Notes: generated from the letters alone by a model not told the origin. Positions 32,749 through 42,154 are shown, counted from the stretch's first letter. The stretch: 64,000 nucleotides of DNA from CBDUQI01 sp965369325 (GCA_965369325.1 CBDUQI010000004.1:8807-72806); one strand, 5' to 3'. Program-made: numbers and translations.

Positions 32749-33204
32749 TCAGGTAAGGCGTGCCAGCAAGCGGTCTAACTGATTGGCAAAACGCTGGCGG
32801 TCGGCCTGGGTGATCGGGGGTGGTCCGCCGGTATTCACGCCGCTGCTGCGCATGGTGTCCATAAAGTCGCGCATGTTCAGGCGCTCGCGAATGTTGTCTT
32901 CGGTGTACAACTCGCCGCGCGGATTAATAGCCACACAGCCCTTCTCGACCACCTCCGCCGCCAGCGGGATATCGGCGGTAATCACCAGATCGCTCGGGGC
33001 GGCATGTTGGGCAATGTGATTGTCGGCAACATCAAATCCGGCGGGTACCTGAACGGCCCGAATGTTCGGTGCTTTGGGCACTTGCAGATACTGATTGGCC
33101 ACCAGTGTGACGGTGATGCCAGTTCGCTGGCCAGCGCGAAAAAGAATGTCTTTGATTACCTTGGGGCAGGCATCGGCATCTACCCAGATCTGGCTTGATG
33201 GCAT
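32749..33204 (-). CDS. UPF0178 family protein (YaiI/YqxD)
   Basis: The 151-residue product matches the family throughout: IWVDADACPKVIKDILFRAG at the N-terminus, VADNHIAQHAAPSDLVITAD in the middle (PIN/NYN-like acidic residues), INPRGELYTEDNIRERL and SSGVNTGGPPP near the end. The fold is PIN-like, suggesting a nuclease, but no function is established. It is a single gene on the minus strand. Confidence 0.9.
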   Translation of the reverse strand: MPSSQIWVDADACPKVIKDILFRAGQRTGITVTLVANQYLQVPKAPNIRAVQVPAGFDVADNHIAQHAAPSDLVITADIPLAAEVVEKGCVAINPRGELYTEDNIRERLNMRDFMDTMRSSGVNTGGPPPITQADRQRFANQLDRLLARLT

Positions 33205-33251
33205 GTGTATCGCAATTCTCCGCTATCCGTGTATCGCCGCCGATGGCACCA

Positions 33252-33563
33252 CTAAGGGGTTGGCTGCTCGAGGATGGAAGGCCCCGGTGAGATGATCAGC
33301 ATTGAGTAGTGCGTATCCGGATTGGGCCGCACCGCCGGCATTGGTACCACAGCATGATGCTCCTCGGGTGCCACGATCCGCACGGCGTATTGTGTCGTTG
33401 TGGCGTTAAGGTACATCAGCGTGTCCATCCGTGCGAGCAAATCCGTCGTTGCGTTGGTCGAGTCGCCAGGCTTTGCCGTCAGGTGCGACGCTGGGGTGTC
33501 CGATCGCAGCAGTGCGAGGCAGGCCGTAGCTGCCAGCACGAGAAAATAAATACACTCACGCAA
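33252..33563 (-). CDS. Small exported hypothetical protein
   Basis: The 103-residue product has a hydrophobic N-terminus (about 4-19, IYFLVLAATACLALL) that works as a signal peptide or, if the Cys15 context counts, a weak lipobox. The rest is a soluble, Pro- and Thr-rich sequence with no recognised family. It lies 128 bp downstream of the DUF3604 gene on the same strand and may be in the same transcript. Confidence 0.45.
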   Translation of the reverse strand: MRECIYFLVLAATACLALLRSDTPASHLTAKPGDSTNATTDLLARMDTLMYLNATTTQYAVRIVAPEEHHAVVPMPAVRPNPDTHYSMLIISPGPSILEQPTP

Positions 33564-33691
33564 CTTTACGCCTCACCTGCCCATGTCATCACAGTACTGT
33601 TTGAGACGCACAATTTCGCGCCAGGTTCCCACACGTTCGCACAGCGTGGTGGTTTGATGCCATACCTCGCGATCGACAGCCCATGCATGGG

Positions 33692-35515
33692 CTAGGGGCG
33701 AATCCAGATGGGCGAGGTCCAGGCACGCTCGCGCACTTGCGCGGGCAATGTGCCGTCGCAGCACATTTCATAGCCTTCGGGAATGTCATTCGGTGCGTCG
33801 CAGTCCGCACCGCCAAGGGCGCAGTCGTAGGCGCTCCAGCGGTCGACCGGTGCTTCCAGCATGCGTGCGTAGTACACCGATAACTGCCCGGGCAGGTACT
33901 CCGGGTCTTCCCAGAAGATGCACCCCTGGCCCACGCCGAGGACCAACGGTGTGTCAAATACTGTGGTGACCGATTCGCCAGTCGTGCCGTCAGCGTTCAA
34001 CCAGCCTTTGATGATTTGCACCTGATCGATCCCAGCGCTGAGCGGGTCGCGTTGCATGCTGATAAGGAACTTGGGCGTGCCGCCGCCGCTCTGCTCCGGC
34101 AATAAGCCGCCCATCGGCACGCCGCCCTGATATCCGTTGGCCGCCACGCCACCTGCGCACGAGGTGGGGGCAAATTCCCAGCCAGCGAAAAACCGGATTA
34201 GCGGGCGCGAGCCGCTGGTGGCGTACACCTCGCGCCGAATCAATGCGTCGAATATCTCCTCGCGGGTGTTTTGCCGTGCCCACACGCCAGTGAGCCCACC
34301 CGGGTTGAGTCGGCCGCGCTCCAGGCGTACTAGCGCCGTGGCATCCTGCTCCCCGGTATGGCCTTGCCAGTTGGCCTCGTCCGTCTGGCCGCCGTAACCG
34401 GAATGCGAGTCGGTGGAGGCCGTCATCCCGAACCGAAACGGATTGAAACCCAGGCTTTGCTCCAGCGCTAGCCCTTCACGCAATCCAAACCGGGCAAATG
34501 AGCCGGGCGGCACTTCCTCCGCCTCGTTCTGCATCTCCGCGTCGTCCAGCAACTCAAAACTGCAAGCCTGATCCTGGCCGGCCGCGTGTTGCGGGTAGCA
34601 CTCCGATGCCCCTTTGTGCTGGAACACCTCGGCCAGCACTTCAAATTTTGATTGCAGCAAAAGATTAGCTGTGCTGATCGGCTCGCCGCTCAACTCGACG
34701 GTGGCGAAGGCGAACCCGCGACTGGTATTGAGTTGATGCGGGATGGAGAGTGCCTGGCATCCCTCCTCGGCGACGCAGGTGTTGTTGAGTGCGCTCCAGA
34801 AATCGCCAAGTTTCGGGGTGCTGAAAGCATCCACCGGCGGCGCCACCCGGTCGTCACGAAAAATAACGTTGCGATGTCGACGCACAGCGCTTTGCGCGTC
34901 GTCCGTTTCGATGGCGTTTGGGCGGTGCCGACGCGTGGAAGGGTCGCCATCGGGCAGTCGCGAATCCAGAGAGTACTCGTAACCCACAAAGGCGCTGAAC
35001 TCACACGGTTGATTGTGCAGTTTGGCCGCCTTGCGTGTTTGCCCCCAGCTTTGCTCCGCCAGGCTGGCACAGACCGCCGGATCCATCACAGGTGTGGCGT
35101 TCTTGCATAGCATGTTCAAGATGAACGGGTTGCCATCGCGTAGGTCGATGCAGCTTTGAGTGTCGTAACCGGGTGAGCCCGGCGTGGTGCACAACGATGC
35201 TTCACCCAAATACTCGCTGTGATCGGTGACAGCGAGAAAATCGAGACTCTCCGGCGCTTGTGCATAAGCGTCAAACGGGGTTGCGCTTACCTGGAAACTT
35301 ACCGCGTCCTGAGAGTAAGCGGTATGAAGATGCAGGTCACCCCAATAGATGTTTCGCTGCTGCTGGTAGTCGGCGCAGCGGACATCCGCGGTGTGTTGGG
35401 CGCCTGTGTCAGCCAGATCCACTTGTGCATCAGCAGAGCGGATCGCAGGTTGTGCAAACGCCGCGCTTGCGGCGAGCGTGCTGAGTATTTTTATACCAAC
35501 TGGTAACCGCACCAT
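33692..35515 (-). CDS. DUF3604 family exported metallohydrolase-like protein
   Basis: The 607-residue product has a signal peptide (LSTLAASAAFAQP). Near the N-terminus stands the PHP-like metal motif GDLHLHTAYSQDA (59-71), then FLAVTDHSEYLGE with further metal-binding Asp/His, and later TASTDSHSGYGG and EEIFDALIRREVYATSGSR, all characteristic of DUF3604. The family is periplasmic and resembles PHP phosphoesterases; the substrate is unknown. Several cysteine pairs suggest disulphides. It is divergent from the CotH gene. Confidence 0.9.
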   Translation of the reverse strand: MVRLPVGIKILSTLAASAAFAQPAIRSADAQVDLADTGAQHTADVRCADYQQQRNIYWGDLHLHTAYSQDAVSFQVSATPFDAYAQAPESLDFLAVTDHSEYLGEASLCTTPGSPGYDTQSCIDLRDGNPFILNMLCKNATPVMDPAVCASLAEQSWGQTRKAAKLHNQPCEFSAFVGYEYSLDSRLPDGDPSTRRHRPNAIETDDAQSAVRRHRNVIFRDDRVAPPVDAFSTPKLGDFWSALNNTCVAEEGCQALSIPHQLNTSRGFAFATVELSGEPISTANLLLQSKFEVLAEVFQHKGASECYPQHAAGQDQACSFELLDDAEMQNEAEEVPPGSFARFGLREGLALEQSLGFNPFRFGMTASTDSHSGYGGQTDEANWQGHTGEQDATALVRLERGRLNPGGLTGVWARQNTREEIFDALIRREVYATSGSRPLIRFFAGWEFAPTSCAGGVAANGYQGGVPMGGLLPEQSGGGTPKFLISMQRDPLSAGIDQVQIIKGWLNADGTTGESVTTVFDTPLVLGVGQGCIFWEDPEYLPGQLSVYYARMLEAPVDRWSAYDCALGGADCDAPNDIPEGYEMCCDGTLPAQVRERAWTSPIWIRP

Positions 35516-35770
35516 CGCATCCTTTTTGTCATTATTGGCCTGCGCCGAAAATATGGACAGAGGCTTTATGCGTCTTGTTTAGTGTAGACCACTCAGGCCA
35601 ACGCGATTGCGTGTTTATGTAAAACCGGTTATCTGATGTGAACGCCACCGCGACGCCTTCGATCGGTGACGCCCGCAACCAAACTACGGGCACCTGCTAA
35701 GCTAATAAGATGGGGTAGCGGTTACAGCCCCTGATAACAAAAACCAAGGTGAATAATTTGGGGTAATACA

Positions 35771-38110
35771 ATGAATCGTTCTTTACACCCGTTCCTTCCG
35801 CTTGCTTGGCTAACCTTGTGCGCTGCAACCGTCCAGGGCGCACCGCTGATACTGAATGAGTACAACGCGGTCTCCAGCGCTAACTTCCTCAACGGCGGCG
35901 ATGCGTTGATGGATGAAGACGATGATGAGACGCCACCATTCGATAGTTATTTTGGGCGTATCGTTGGCAACGGCGGTGACTGGTTTGAGTTGGTCGTGGT
36001 GGCCGATGCGTTGGACGTACGTGGCTGGACATTGCAGGTTTGGGAAGACGGTGTGCTCGATGATGAGCTGGTGTTTGCGGATCATCCGCTGTGGAGTGCG
36101 CTGCGCGCAGGCACTGTGATTACGGTGGCCGAAGATGTGCCGGATGATGTCAGCTACGATCCTGACAATGACGATTGGTGGATTCAGGTGCAGGCCAACG
36201 CCGATGGCGATGGTACCTATATTTCGGCGCAAAACTTCTCCACCTCCAACGACGACTGGCAGTTGATCGTGCTGGACGCCGGTGCCGCTGCAGTGTTTGG
36301 CCCAGCCGGGGAGGGCACTGTCGACCAGTACGGCATTCCGACCGAACCCAGCGTCAACGCCCGCGAGGTCTGGGCGCTGGAGTCTAATCCCAACGCGCTT
36401 ACCCGTGAGCATGATCCGCAATACGACGATGGGACCGATTCCAGCTTCGGCAGCGCCAATGCGTGGGCCGATCGGCTGGGTTTGCAGAGTCTTCAGGCCT
36501 TGCGCGCTGGGTCGGGCGGACCGGATCTGGACGGTGACCGGGTGGTGGAAGACGGCAGCCGTTCTGGTGTGGCCGGCGATGATCCTTGCGTGTCCGGCGC
36601 GGCGGGTGCCTGTGATGACAACTGTCCGCTGCGGGCGAATCACACACAAACCGACAGCGGCAGCGTGGGCGTCCTGGCCGCGGACGGTATTGGTGATGCC
36701 TGTCAGTGTGGCGATGCCAATGGCGACGGCGTACTCACTCAGGCGGACGGTTTTACGATTCTCGCCCACGTGTTGGGCGTCAATCCAAACCCGGGTATTG
36801 AAGATAAGTGCAGTGTGAGCGGTGATGATAGCTGTGATCTGCAGGATGCACTGGCTGTATTTAGGGTCATCACCGGCACCGACCCGACGGCCGTGCAGCA
36901 GGTGTGCGCGGCGGCCACCCGCACGGTGGACAAAAGTGCTCCATTGTACGATCCGCAAAAACTGCTGCAGGTGAGCGTGCAGATGGACCCGCAAGACTAC
37001 GAGTTGATGCGGCAGGAGGAAACCAATTGGGATGAGCGCCTTGCCTTGCCTGATTGCGGTGAGGCCCCGTGGCCATCCCCGTACAACTGGTACTCGGCGC
37101 AGGTGACAATTGATGGTGAGACCTTCGAGAACGTGGGCATCCGCAAGAAGGGTTTCGTAGGATCAGTGTCCTCCGTCAAGCCCGCACTCAAGCTGCATCT
37201 TGATCGGTTCACGCCAGGCCAGGCTCTGCACGGGGTTACCCGCCTGACGCTGAACAATGCGCGCACCGACAACACCTACGCGCGTCAGTGTGTGTCGTTT
37301 GATTTTTTTAATGCTGCGGGCATCCCCGCGCCGCGCTGCAATTTTGCGACGGTGTTGATGAACGAGCAGCCACTGGGCGTTTACGTGAATGTGGAGCCGG
37401 TGGAGGCGCCTTTCCTGCAACGGAAGTTCGCCAATGAGCACGGCAAACTCTACGAAGGCACCACGACTGATTTTTGGCCGAGTTACGTGGGCGTGTTCGA
37501 GCCGGAGACCAACGCTGCCGAAGCCGATAACAGCGAGCTTCTGGCGATAACGGATGCGGTTCAGATGCTGACCGACCAGGCGTTACTGGACGAACTGGCG
37601 CTGTATCTGGACGTTGAGCAGTTCATCACCTACTGGGCTGCCGAGGCGCTGGTTGCGCATCGTGATGGCTACCATCAGAACGGCAACAATTTTTTCGTTT
37701 ACGTGAATCCATCCGATAACCGGATGAGTTTTTTCCCGTGGGATGCAGACCAGGACTTTACCCCGGTTAATCCATCAGTGTTTGACGCCCGCATGGCGCT
37801 GGCGCGCAAGCTCTACAACATCCCCTCGACGCGCACCGAGTTTTTGAATGAGGTGCAACGCTTGATTGATACCGTGTGGGATGCGCCCGCGTACTCACAG
37901 GAGGTGACCCGGATTGGGAATGTGCTGTCACCCATCCTGCTTGCCCTGGGCTTGCAGAACCAGGAGGCGGCAATGCTCGCAGGGCAGGCGGATATGCGCG
38001 GCTGGATCGACACCCGTGCTTTCCTGCTTCAGTTGCAACTGAGCAACCCTCCGGGCAATGTGTTGGACGTGCAGATACCACATCCGTGCGATGGCGGGGT
38101 GGTGCCGTAA
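35771..38110 (+). CDS. Secreted CotH-like protein with lamin-tail-like and dockerin-like modules
   Basis: The 779-residue product has a signal peptide (cut about VQG-AP). Residues about 25-240 resemble a lamin-tail domain (LILNEYNAV, GGDWFELVVVADALDVRGWTL). About 305-375 is a dockerin-like module with two Asp-rich calcium loops (CGDANGDGVLTQADGF and DDSCDLQDALAVFRVI). From about 390 on is the CotH fold: VTIDGETFENVGIRKKGF, KPALKLHLDRF, LTLNNARTDNTYARQ, and SFFPWDADQDF, whose Asp cluster is the nucleotide/metal site of CotH kinases. CotH of Bacillus phosphorylates spore-coat proteins; secreted homologues may phosphorylate extracellular proteins. The target is unknown. Confidence 0.85.
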   Translation: MNRSLHPFLPLAWLTLCAATVQGAPLILNEYNAVSSANFLNGGDALMDEDDDETPPFDSYFGRIVGNGGDWFELVVVADALDVRGWTLQVWEDGVLDDELVFADHPLWSALRAGTVITVAEDVPDDVSYDPDNDDWWIQVQANADGDGTYISAQNFSTSNDDWQLIVLDAGAAAVFGPAGEGTVDQYGIPTEPSVNAREVWALESNPNALTREHDPQYDDGTDSSFGSANAWADRLGLQSLQALRAGSGGPDLDGDRVVEDGSRSGVAGDDPCVSGAAGACDDNCPLRANHTQTDSGSVGVLAADGIGDACQCGDANGDGVLTQADGFTILAHVLGVNPNPGIEDKCSVSGDDSCDLQDALAVFRVITGTDPTAVQQVCAAATRTVDKSAPLYDPQKLLQVSVQMDPQDYELMRQEETNWDERLALPDCGEAPWPSPYNWYSAQVTIDGETFENVGIRKKGFVGSVSSVKPALKLHLDRFTPGQALHGVTRLTLNNARTDNTYARQCVSFDFFNAAGIPAPRCNFATVLMNEQPLGVYVNVEPVEAPFLQRKFANEHGKLYEGTTTDFWPSYVGVFEPETNAAEADNSELLAITDAVQMLTDQALLDELALYLDVEQFITYWAAEALVAHRDGYHQNGNNFFVYVNPSDNRMSFFPWDADQDFTPVNPSVFDARMALARKLYNIPSTRTEFLNEVQRLIDTVWDAPAYSQEVTRIGNVLSPILLALGLQNQEAAMLAGQADMRGWIDTRAFLLQLQLSNPPGNVLDVQIPHPCDGGVVP

Positions 38111-38134
38111 CCACCAGATATCGGGGATAGGCTC

Positions 38135-38488
38135 ATGAGCAAAGACTGCAGAATTGATTATGTCGAACTGCCGGGCGCTGACCTGGACGCGCTCGAGAGC
38201 TTTTACCGCGCGGCGTTCGGCTGGGAGTTTACCGATTACGGGCCTGAGTATCGCGCCTTCAGCGACGGCACACTCAACGGCGGCTTCTTCAAGTCCACGT
38301 TGTGCTCGCACACCGACCGTGGTGCCGCTCTAGTGGTGTTGTACAGTGATAATTTGGCCGGGCGGCGCGATATTGTGGCGCGGGCCGGTGGCACTATCTG
38401 CAAGGATATTTTTAGTTTCCCGGGTGGGCGGCGATTCCATTTTCTGGACCCGCACGGCAACGAGATGGCTGTGTGGTCGGCCGATTGA
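38135..38488 (+). CDS. VOC / glyoxalase-like family protein
   Basis: The 117-residue product has the two-module VOC pattern: YVELPGADLDALESFYRAAFGWEF at the start, ALVVLYSDNL in the middle, and GRRFHFLDPHGNEMAVWS at the end, the typical C-terminal strand with Asp-Pro-x-Gly-Asn. Some metal ligands of glyoxalase I are missing, as is common in VOC proteins of unknown reaction. It follows the CotH gene by 24 bp. Confidence 0.85.
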   Translation: MSKDCRIDYVELPGADLDALESFYRAAFGWEFTDYGPEYRAFSDGTLNGGFFKSTLCSHTDRGAALVVLYSDNLAGRRDIVARAGGTICKDIFSFPGGRRFHFLDPHGNEMAVWSAD

Positions 38489-38553
38489 TCGCCGTACCCG
38501 TCTCGCTCGGCCTGCAGCACAGAGTCCTTTTTACGCGCAGCATTCCGGAGTTG

Positions 38554-38570
38554 TAGCACTATCAGTGCTA
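38554..38570. terminator. Short palindrome (hairpin) after the VOC gene
   Basis: TAGCACT-ATC-AGTGCTA forms a 7-bp stem with a three-base loop between the VOC gene and the next start. No T-tract follows. It could be a weak terminator for the VOC gene or an operator for the peptidase. Confidence 0.35.
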
Positions 38571-38597
38571 AACTAGTGCCCGGACCGTTGACCGCAC

Positions 38598-39185
38598 TTG
38601 CGTTTGTTGAACATAAAAGATCCAGTCCTGCCTGATAGCATCGATTCGCTGTCCGCACGAGCCAGAGACTATCTGGCCAGCCAGGGTGCCCCATCATCAC
38701 TGATTGAGGCGCGCGCGCTTGCGTTGTTCCCTGACGCCAGCCACCTGGTGGTGGCCGATGTCAGTCGCAGTGGGCGCGAGCATCTGCTAATTCCGGCGGC
38801 TGCACATGCTTGGCGGGCGCTAAGGAATGCGGCGGCAGCAGAAGGTGTCGCGCTGATTATCGTGTCGGCGTTCCGCAGTTTTGAGCGGCAGGCCGAGTTG
38901 GTAGGCGCCAAACTTGCGGCGGGCCGCAATGCTGCGGAGGTGTTTGCCACGAGTGCCCCCCCAGGCTGCAGCGAGCATCACACCGGTTGCGCGGTGGACA
39001 TAGGAACACTTGGCTGCGAGCCGGTGTCGCTGGACTTCGAGGGCACCCCCGCATTCGAATGGCTGCAGGCCAACGCTGCACGGTTCGGATTTTTACTGTC
39101 GTATCCTCCGGGTAACCGTTTTGGATTTGACTACGAGCCCTGGCACTGGTGCTACCAGCCGCAGGGGGATGCTGCTGCGGGGTAA
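38598..39185 (+). CDS. VanY-like D-alanyl-D-alanine carboxypeptidase (M15B family)
   Basis: The product is 195 residues. It contains the M15B signatures: IVSAFRSFERQ, SEHHTGCAVDIGT (the His-x6-Asp zinc ligands), and DYEPWHWCYQP (the Glu base and second His). The family removes the last D-Ala from peptidoglycan stem peptides. No signal peptide is visible, so it may be cytoplasmic or exported another way. The start is uncertain: TTG 38598 has no clear ribosome binding site, and later TTG codons in the same frame are possible. Confidence 0.85.
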   Translation: MRLLNIKDPVLPDSIDSLSARARDYLASQGAPSSLIEARALALFPDASHLVVADVSRSGREHLLIPAAAHAWRALRNAAAAEGVALIIVSAFRSFERQAELVGAKLAAGRNAAEVFATSAPPGCSEHHTGCAVDIGTLGCEPVSLDFEGTPAFEWLQANAARFGFLLSYPPGNRFGFDYEPWHWCYQPQGDAAAG

Positions 39186-39282
39186 GCGCGGCGGGATAAA
39201 GGTGCACGCTTTGGTAGCACCCGTGACGACAGCTGAGCTCTGGTCATCTGTGTGTCAGCGATTTTGGATGGAGGAGCGTTGT

Positions 39283-39846
39283 TTGAGCGACGCAACCGCA
39301 CTGCTGTTGAGATGGAATTCGGGCGACGAGACCGCGCGTGAGGCGTTGCTAAACGAGGTGTACGATGAGCTGACGGCAATCGCCAGTCGCCACGTCGCCC
39401 GCGAGAACCGCACGCACGAGTGGCAGCCAGCGGCGCTGGTGAACGAGGCGTATCTGCGCCTCATCGACATGAACCGGATTGAATGGAAAAACCGCGCGCA
39501 CTTTCTGGCCCTCGCCGCCACCGTCATGCGCCGGGTGCTGATTGATCAAGCCCGTAAGCAGAACGCGGCCAAACGCGACGGCGGGCAACGCGTGACCATC
39601 AGCAATGTGTCGGACAGCAAAGAACCCGCCACGGATTTGCTTATGCTGCATGCGGCGCTGGGCAAGTTGCAGGCGCTGGATCCGGAGCGGGCGAAAGTGG
39701 TGGAACTGCGCTTTTTCAGCGGCATGACATTCGAGGAGGCCGCCGTCGAGCTGGGCAAATCCTCGCGCACGGTTAAACGTCAATGGGAGGTTGCGCGCGG
39801 CTGGTTGTTCCGGGAGATGAATTCCACGATCCCGCCTGAGCTTTAA
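39283..39846 (+). CDS. ECF-subfamily RNA polymerase sigma factor (TIGR02999-like)
   Basis: The product is 187 residues from TTG 39283. This start is preferred because GGAGGAG lies about six bases upstream and the protein then begins MSDATALLLRW, like others of the group; an in-frame ATG at 39268 overlaps that ribosome binding site. Region 2 contains LLNEVYDELTAIASRHV, NEAYLRLIDMNRIEWKNRAHFLALAATVMRRVLIDQARK-type sequence (about 52-95), and region 4 contains LRFFSGMTFEEAAVELGKSSRTVKRQWEVARGWL-type sequence (about 143-176). Sigma factors of this group commonly lack a classical anti-sigma next to them; none is visible here. Its targets are unknown. Confidence 0.85.
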   Translation: MSDATALLLRWNSGDETAREALLNEVYDELTAIASRHVARENRTHEWQPAALVNEAYLRLIDMNRIEWKNRAHFLALAATVMRRVLIDQARKQNAAKRDGGQRVTISNVSDSKEPATDLLMLHAALGKLQALDPERAKVVELRFFSGMTFEEAAVELGKSSRTVKRQWEVARGWLFREMNSTIPPEL

Positions 39847-39872
39847 ACTTACCACCCCGGCGCCGGCGCAGC

Positions 39873-40598
39873 TCAGTGCTGAGCCTGATGCGCCTCGACC
39901 AGCGCCGCCATGCTGGGCACCTGCATCTCGATTACATACTCGCCCGTGGGCTTGGCGGTCGCGCCGTGCCCGGGTTGAGCGTGGCGGCGATTAATCCACA
40001 CCTTAGGCAGCCCGGCCGTGGTGGCGGGCACCATGTCATGGGTAAGGCTCTGTGCGACGTGCAGAATCTCATGCGCCAGCACCCCAAACTCCCGGCGTAC
40101 TTGCGCCAGCATGTAGGGGAAGTTGCGCGGATCCGGCTTGTACGAACCGATGTCCTGCGCCGTGTAGATGCCATCCCATTCGATCTCAAGGCGGGCATTA
40201 CTGCCCATGTAGCTGATGCGATCGCAGTTGGTGATGGTCACCATTAGGTAGTGTTCACGCAAGTACTGCAGCGTTGCTGGCGCATCGTCGAATGCAGGCC
40301 AGTGCTTGACGGATTTTCCAAACGCGATGGCGAGCGCCTCGTTTGCCGGTGCTCCCCATTGCTGCGCAAGGTCTCGATGGGCCTGCGCAAGCAAATCGCT
40401 GTACAACATGCGCGGGTAGGTATGCTGTAAGCGCAGTTCAACCGCGGCAAACGCTTCCAGCAGCCCATCGCGATGGTGTGGCCGTGCCAACCCGGCATTT
40501 AACGGCTCAAGGGCATTGGCGATACCGCTTTCCCAGTCAATCAAGGTCCCGTAGGTGTCGAAGCTGAGCATTTTATATTGATGGAGATTCACGAGCAT
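39873..40598 (-). CDS. Haloacid dehalogenase type II-like HAD hydrolase
   Basis: The 241-residue product shows the three HAD motifs: the nucleophile LSFDTYGTLIDWESG near the N-terminus, TITNCDRISYMG (Asn motif II), and SYKPDPRNF (Lys-Pro-Asp), with a helical cap typical of (S)-2-haloacid dehalogenases. The actual substrate may be another phosphate or halo compound. It converges with the ECF gene and is divergent from the sodium symporter. Confidence 0.85.
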   Translation of the reverse strand: MLVNLHQYKMLSFDTYGTLIDWESGIANALEPLNAGLARPHHRDGLLEAFAAVELRLQHTYPRMLYSDLLAQAHRDLAQQWGAPANEALAIAFGKSVKHWPAFDDAPATLQYLREHYLMVTITNCDRISYMGSNARLEIEWDGIYTAQDIGSYKPDPRNFPYMLAQVRREFGVLAHEILHVAQSLTHDMVPATTAGLPKVWINRRHAQPGHGATAKPTGEYVIEMQVPSMAALVEAHQAQH

Positions 40599-40637
40599 CC
40601 TCGGGCCGAGCGGGACGGTTGCGGTAACAGGGCAGGC

Positions 40638-40712
40638 CCAAGTCTGCCGCGTGTTAGACTTGGTTGCAACGAGTGTCGAGCGTGCTCCGGGGGGGCCGGA
40701 GTAGTCTCGACA
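40638..40712 (+). promoter_or_regulatory. Structured leader upstream of the sodium symporter gene
   Basis: Two strong hairpins stand in the symporter leader. The first pairs CCAAGTCT (40638-40645) with AGACTTGG (40656-40663) around a ten-base loop. The second is nested: TGTCGAG (40674-40680) pairs with CTCGACA (40706-40712), and inside it CTCCGG (40685-40690) pairs with CCGGAG (40696-40701) around a GGGGG loop. The start GTG is at 40733. I do not recognise a known riboswitch class. Confidence 0.5.
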
Positions 40713-40732
40713 ACCAGCATGGGGGTTTTCGA

Positions 40733-42154
40733 GTGGCAGCAGAAAGAGAAAAATTCGGTTCGCGATTAGGCTTTATCCTGGCGGCCGCCGGGTCGGCCGT
40801 GGGTATCGGTAATCTGGTGGGGTTTCCGGTAAATGCCGCGAAAAGTGGTGGTGGTGCGTTCCTGCTGCTGTACGCCGTGTTTGTCTTTGTTATCTGCGTG
40901 CCGGTGATGATCGCCGAGCTTACCTTCGGTCGGCACACCCGCAAGGACCCACTGGGTGCTTATCGCAAAGCCAGTGACGGCGCAGGTGGCTGGCTCGCGG
41001 CCGGTTGGTTGTCGGTGGTGACACCGTTTTTTATCGGCGTGTTCTACTCGGTGATTACGCTGTGGATACTGGCTTATTTGGTGAAGGCGGCCACGGGCGA
41101 TCTGGCGCAGCTAGCGGACCCTGAGTATTTTGGTGATTTCGTAAAATCCGGCTCGATCTTCCTCTATCTGGGCGTCGTCGCCGTGATTGTGTTTGGTATC
41201 CTGCAGGGCGGCGTCAAGGACGGCATCGAGCGTGCGGCCAAAGTGTTGATGCCCTCGCTGTTTATTATGCTAGTGCTGCTGGTGCTGTTTGTCCTCACGT
41301 TGGACAACGCGTGGTCGGGCGTCGCCTACTACGTGGTGCCGGATGTGAGCAAGATTGATGCTTCGGTAGTCAGTGCTGCCATGAATCAGGCGTTCTTCTC
41401 GCTGTCCCTGGGCATGGGTATCATGATTACCTACGGCTCCTATATGAATACCACGACCAATATCCCAGGCTCAGCGCGTACCATCGCGCTGATGGATACG
41501 GGTGTGGCGTTTTTCGCCGGTCTGCTCATACTGCCCGCGGTGTTCTCGTTCGACCCCAACGTTGATCCGGAGCAGCTAAGCAGCTCCTCGGTCAGCCTTA
41601 TTTTTACTTTCCTGCCGAAGATTTTTCTGGCGTTGGATGCATCAATCGGTTATTTCGGCGCCAGCCTGGTGGCGGCATTGTTCTTCACTCTGGTGTTTTT
41701 CGCGGCCATTACCTCTCTGGTGTCAATCATTGAGGTGCCGACCGCAAGCCTGATGGGCGAGCGTGGCTATAGCCGTCGCAAAGCCCTGGGTGTGCTGGGC
41801 GCGGGCGTGTTGTTGTTTGCGATTGCTAGTGCTGCCTCGTTTGGTATGGTGGGCTGGCTGACCGAGTTTGTGTCTTACGCAGGCGCACCAAAGTCACTGT
41901 TCGATCTGGTGATCGATACCTTCTACGACACGGTGTTGCCGCTGAACGGATTGCTGGTATGTTTGTTTGTGATTTACCGCTGGCGTAAGGCGAATTTTAA
42001 TCAGGAACTGGAGCAGGGCGCCCCAAGCTATAAGGGCACATTTCTTGAGCGCTACGTCAATTTCTCAGTCGGCACATTTATCCCGTTTTTGTTGTTGCTG
42101 GTGTTTATCAACACGGTGGCGATCAAGTACTTCGGCGCTGCGCTGATTGGCTGA
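40733..42154 (+). CDS. NSS-family sodium-dependent transporter
   Basis: The product is 473 residues from GTG 40733, preceded by GGGGG at about eight bases. About twelve membrane helices are visible. The first carries the family signature AAAGSAVGIGNLVGFPVNAA then GGGAF, where the usual WRFP reads VGFP. TM6-8 segments such as MNQAFFSLSLGMGIMITYGS and TTNIPGSARTIA hold the sodium and substrate sites. NSS (LeuT-like) proteins import amino acids or amines with sodium. The substrate is not inferable. The neighbours on either side are unrelated and the gene is probably monocistronic, with a structured leader. Confidence 0.9.
   Translation: MAAEREKFGSRLGFILAAAGSAVGIGNLVGFPVNAAKSGGGAFLLLYAVFVFVICVPVMIAELTFGRHTRKDPLGAYRKASDGAGGWLAAGWLSVVTPFFIGVFYSVITLWILAYLVKAATGDLAQLADPEYFGDFVKSGSIFLYLGVVAVIVFGILQGGVKDGIERAAKVLMPSLFIMLVLLVLFVLTLDNAWSGVAYYVVPDVSKIDASVVSAAMNQAFFSLSLGMGIMITYGSYMNTTTNIPGSARTIALMDTGVAFFAGLLILPAVFSFDPNVDPEQLSSSSVSLIFTFLPKIFLALDASIGYFGASLVAALFFTLVFFAAITSLVSIIEVPTASLMGERGYSRRKALGVLGAGVLLFAIASAASFGMVGWLTEFVSYAGAPKSLFDLVIDTFYDTVLPLNGLLVCLFVIYRWRKANFNQELEQGAPSYKGTFLERYVNFSVGTFIPFLLLLVFINTVAIKYFGAALIG

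Noticed and set aside
40638..40712. Leader as a glycine or guanidine riboswitch
   Set aside because: None of the conserved loop sequences I know for these classes are present.
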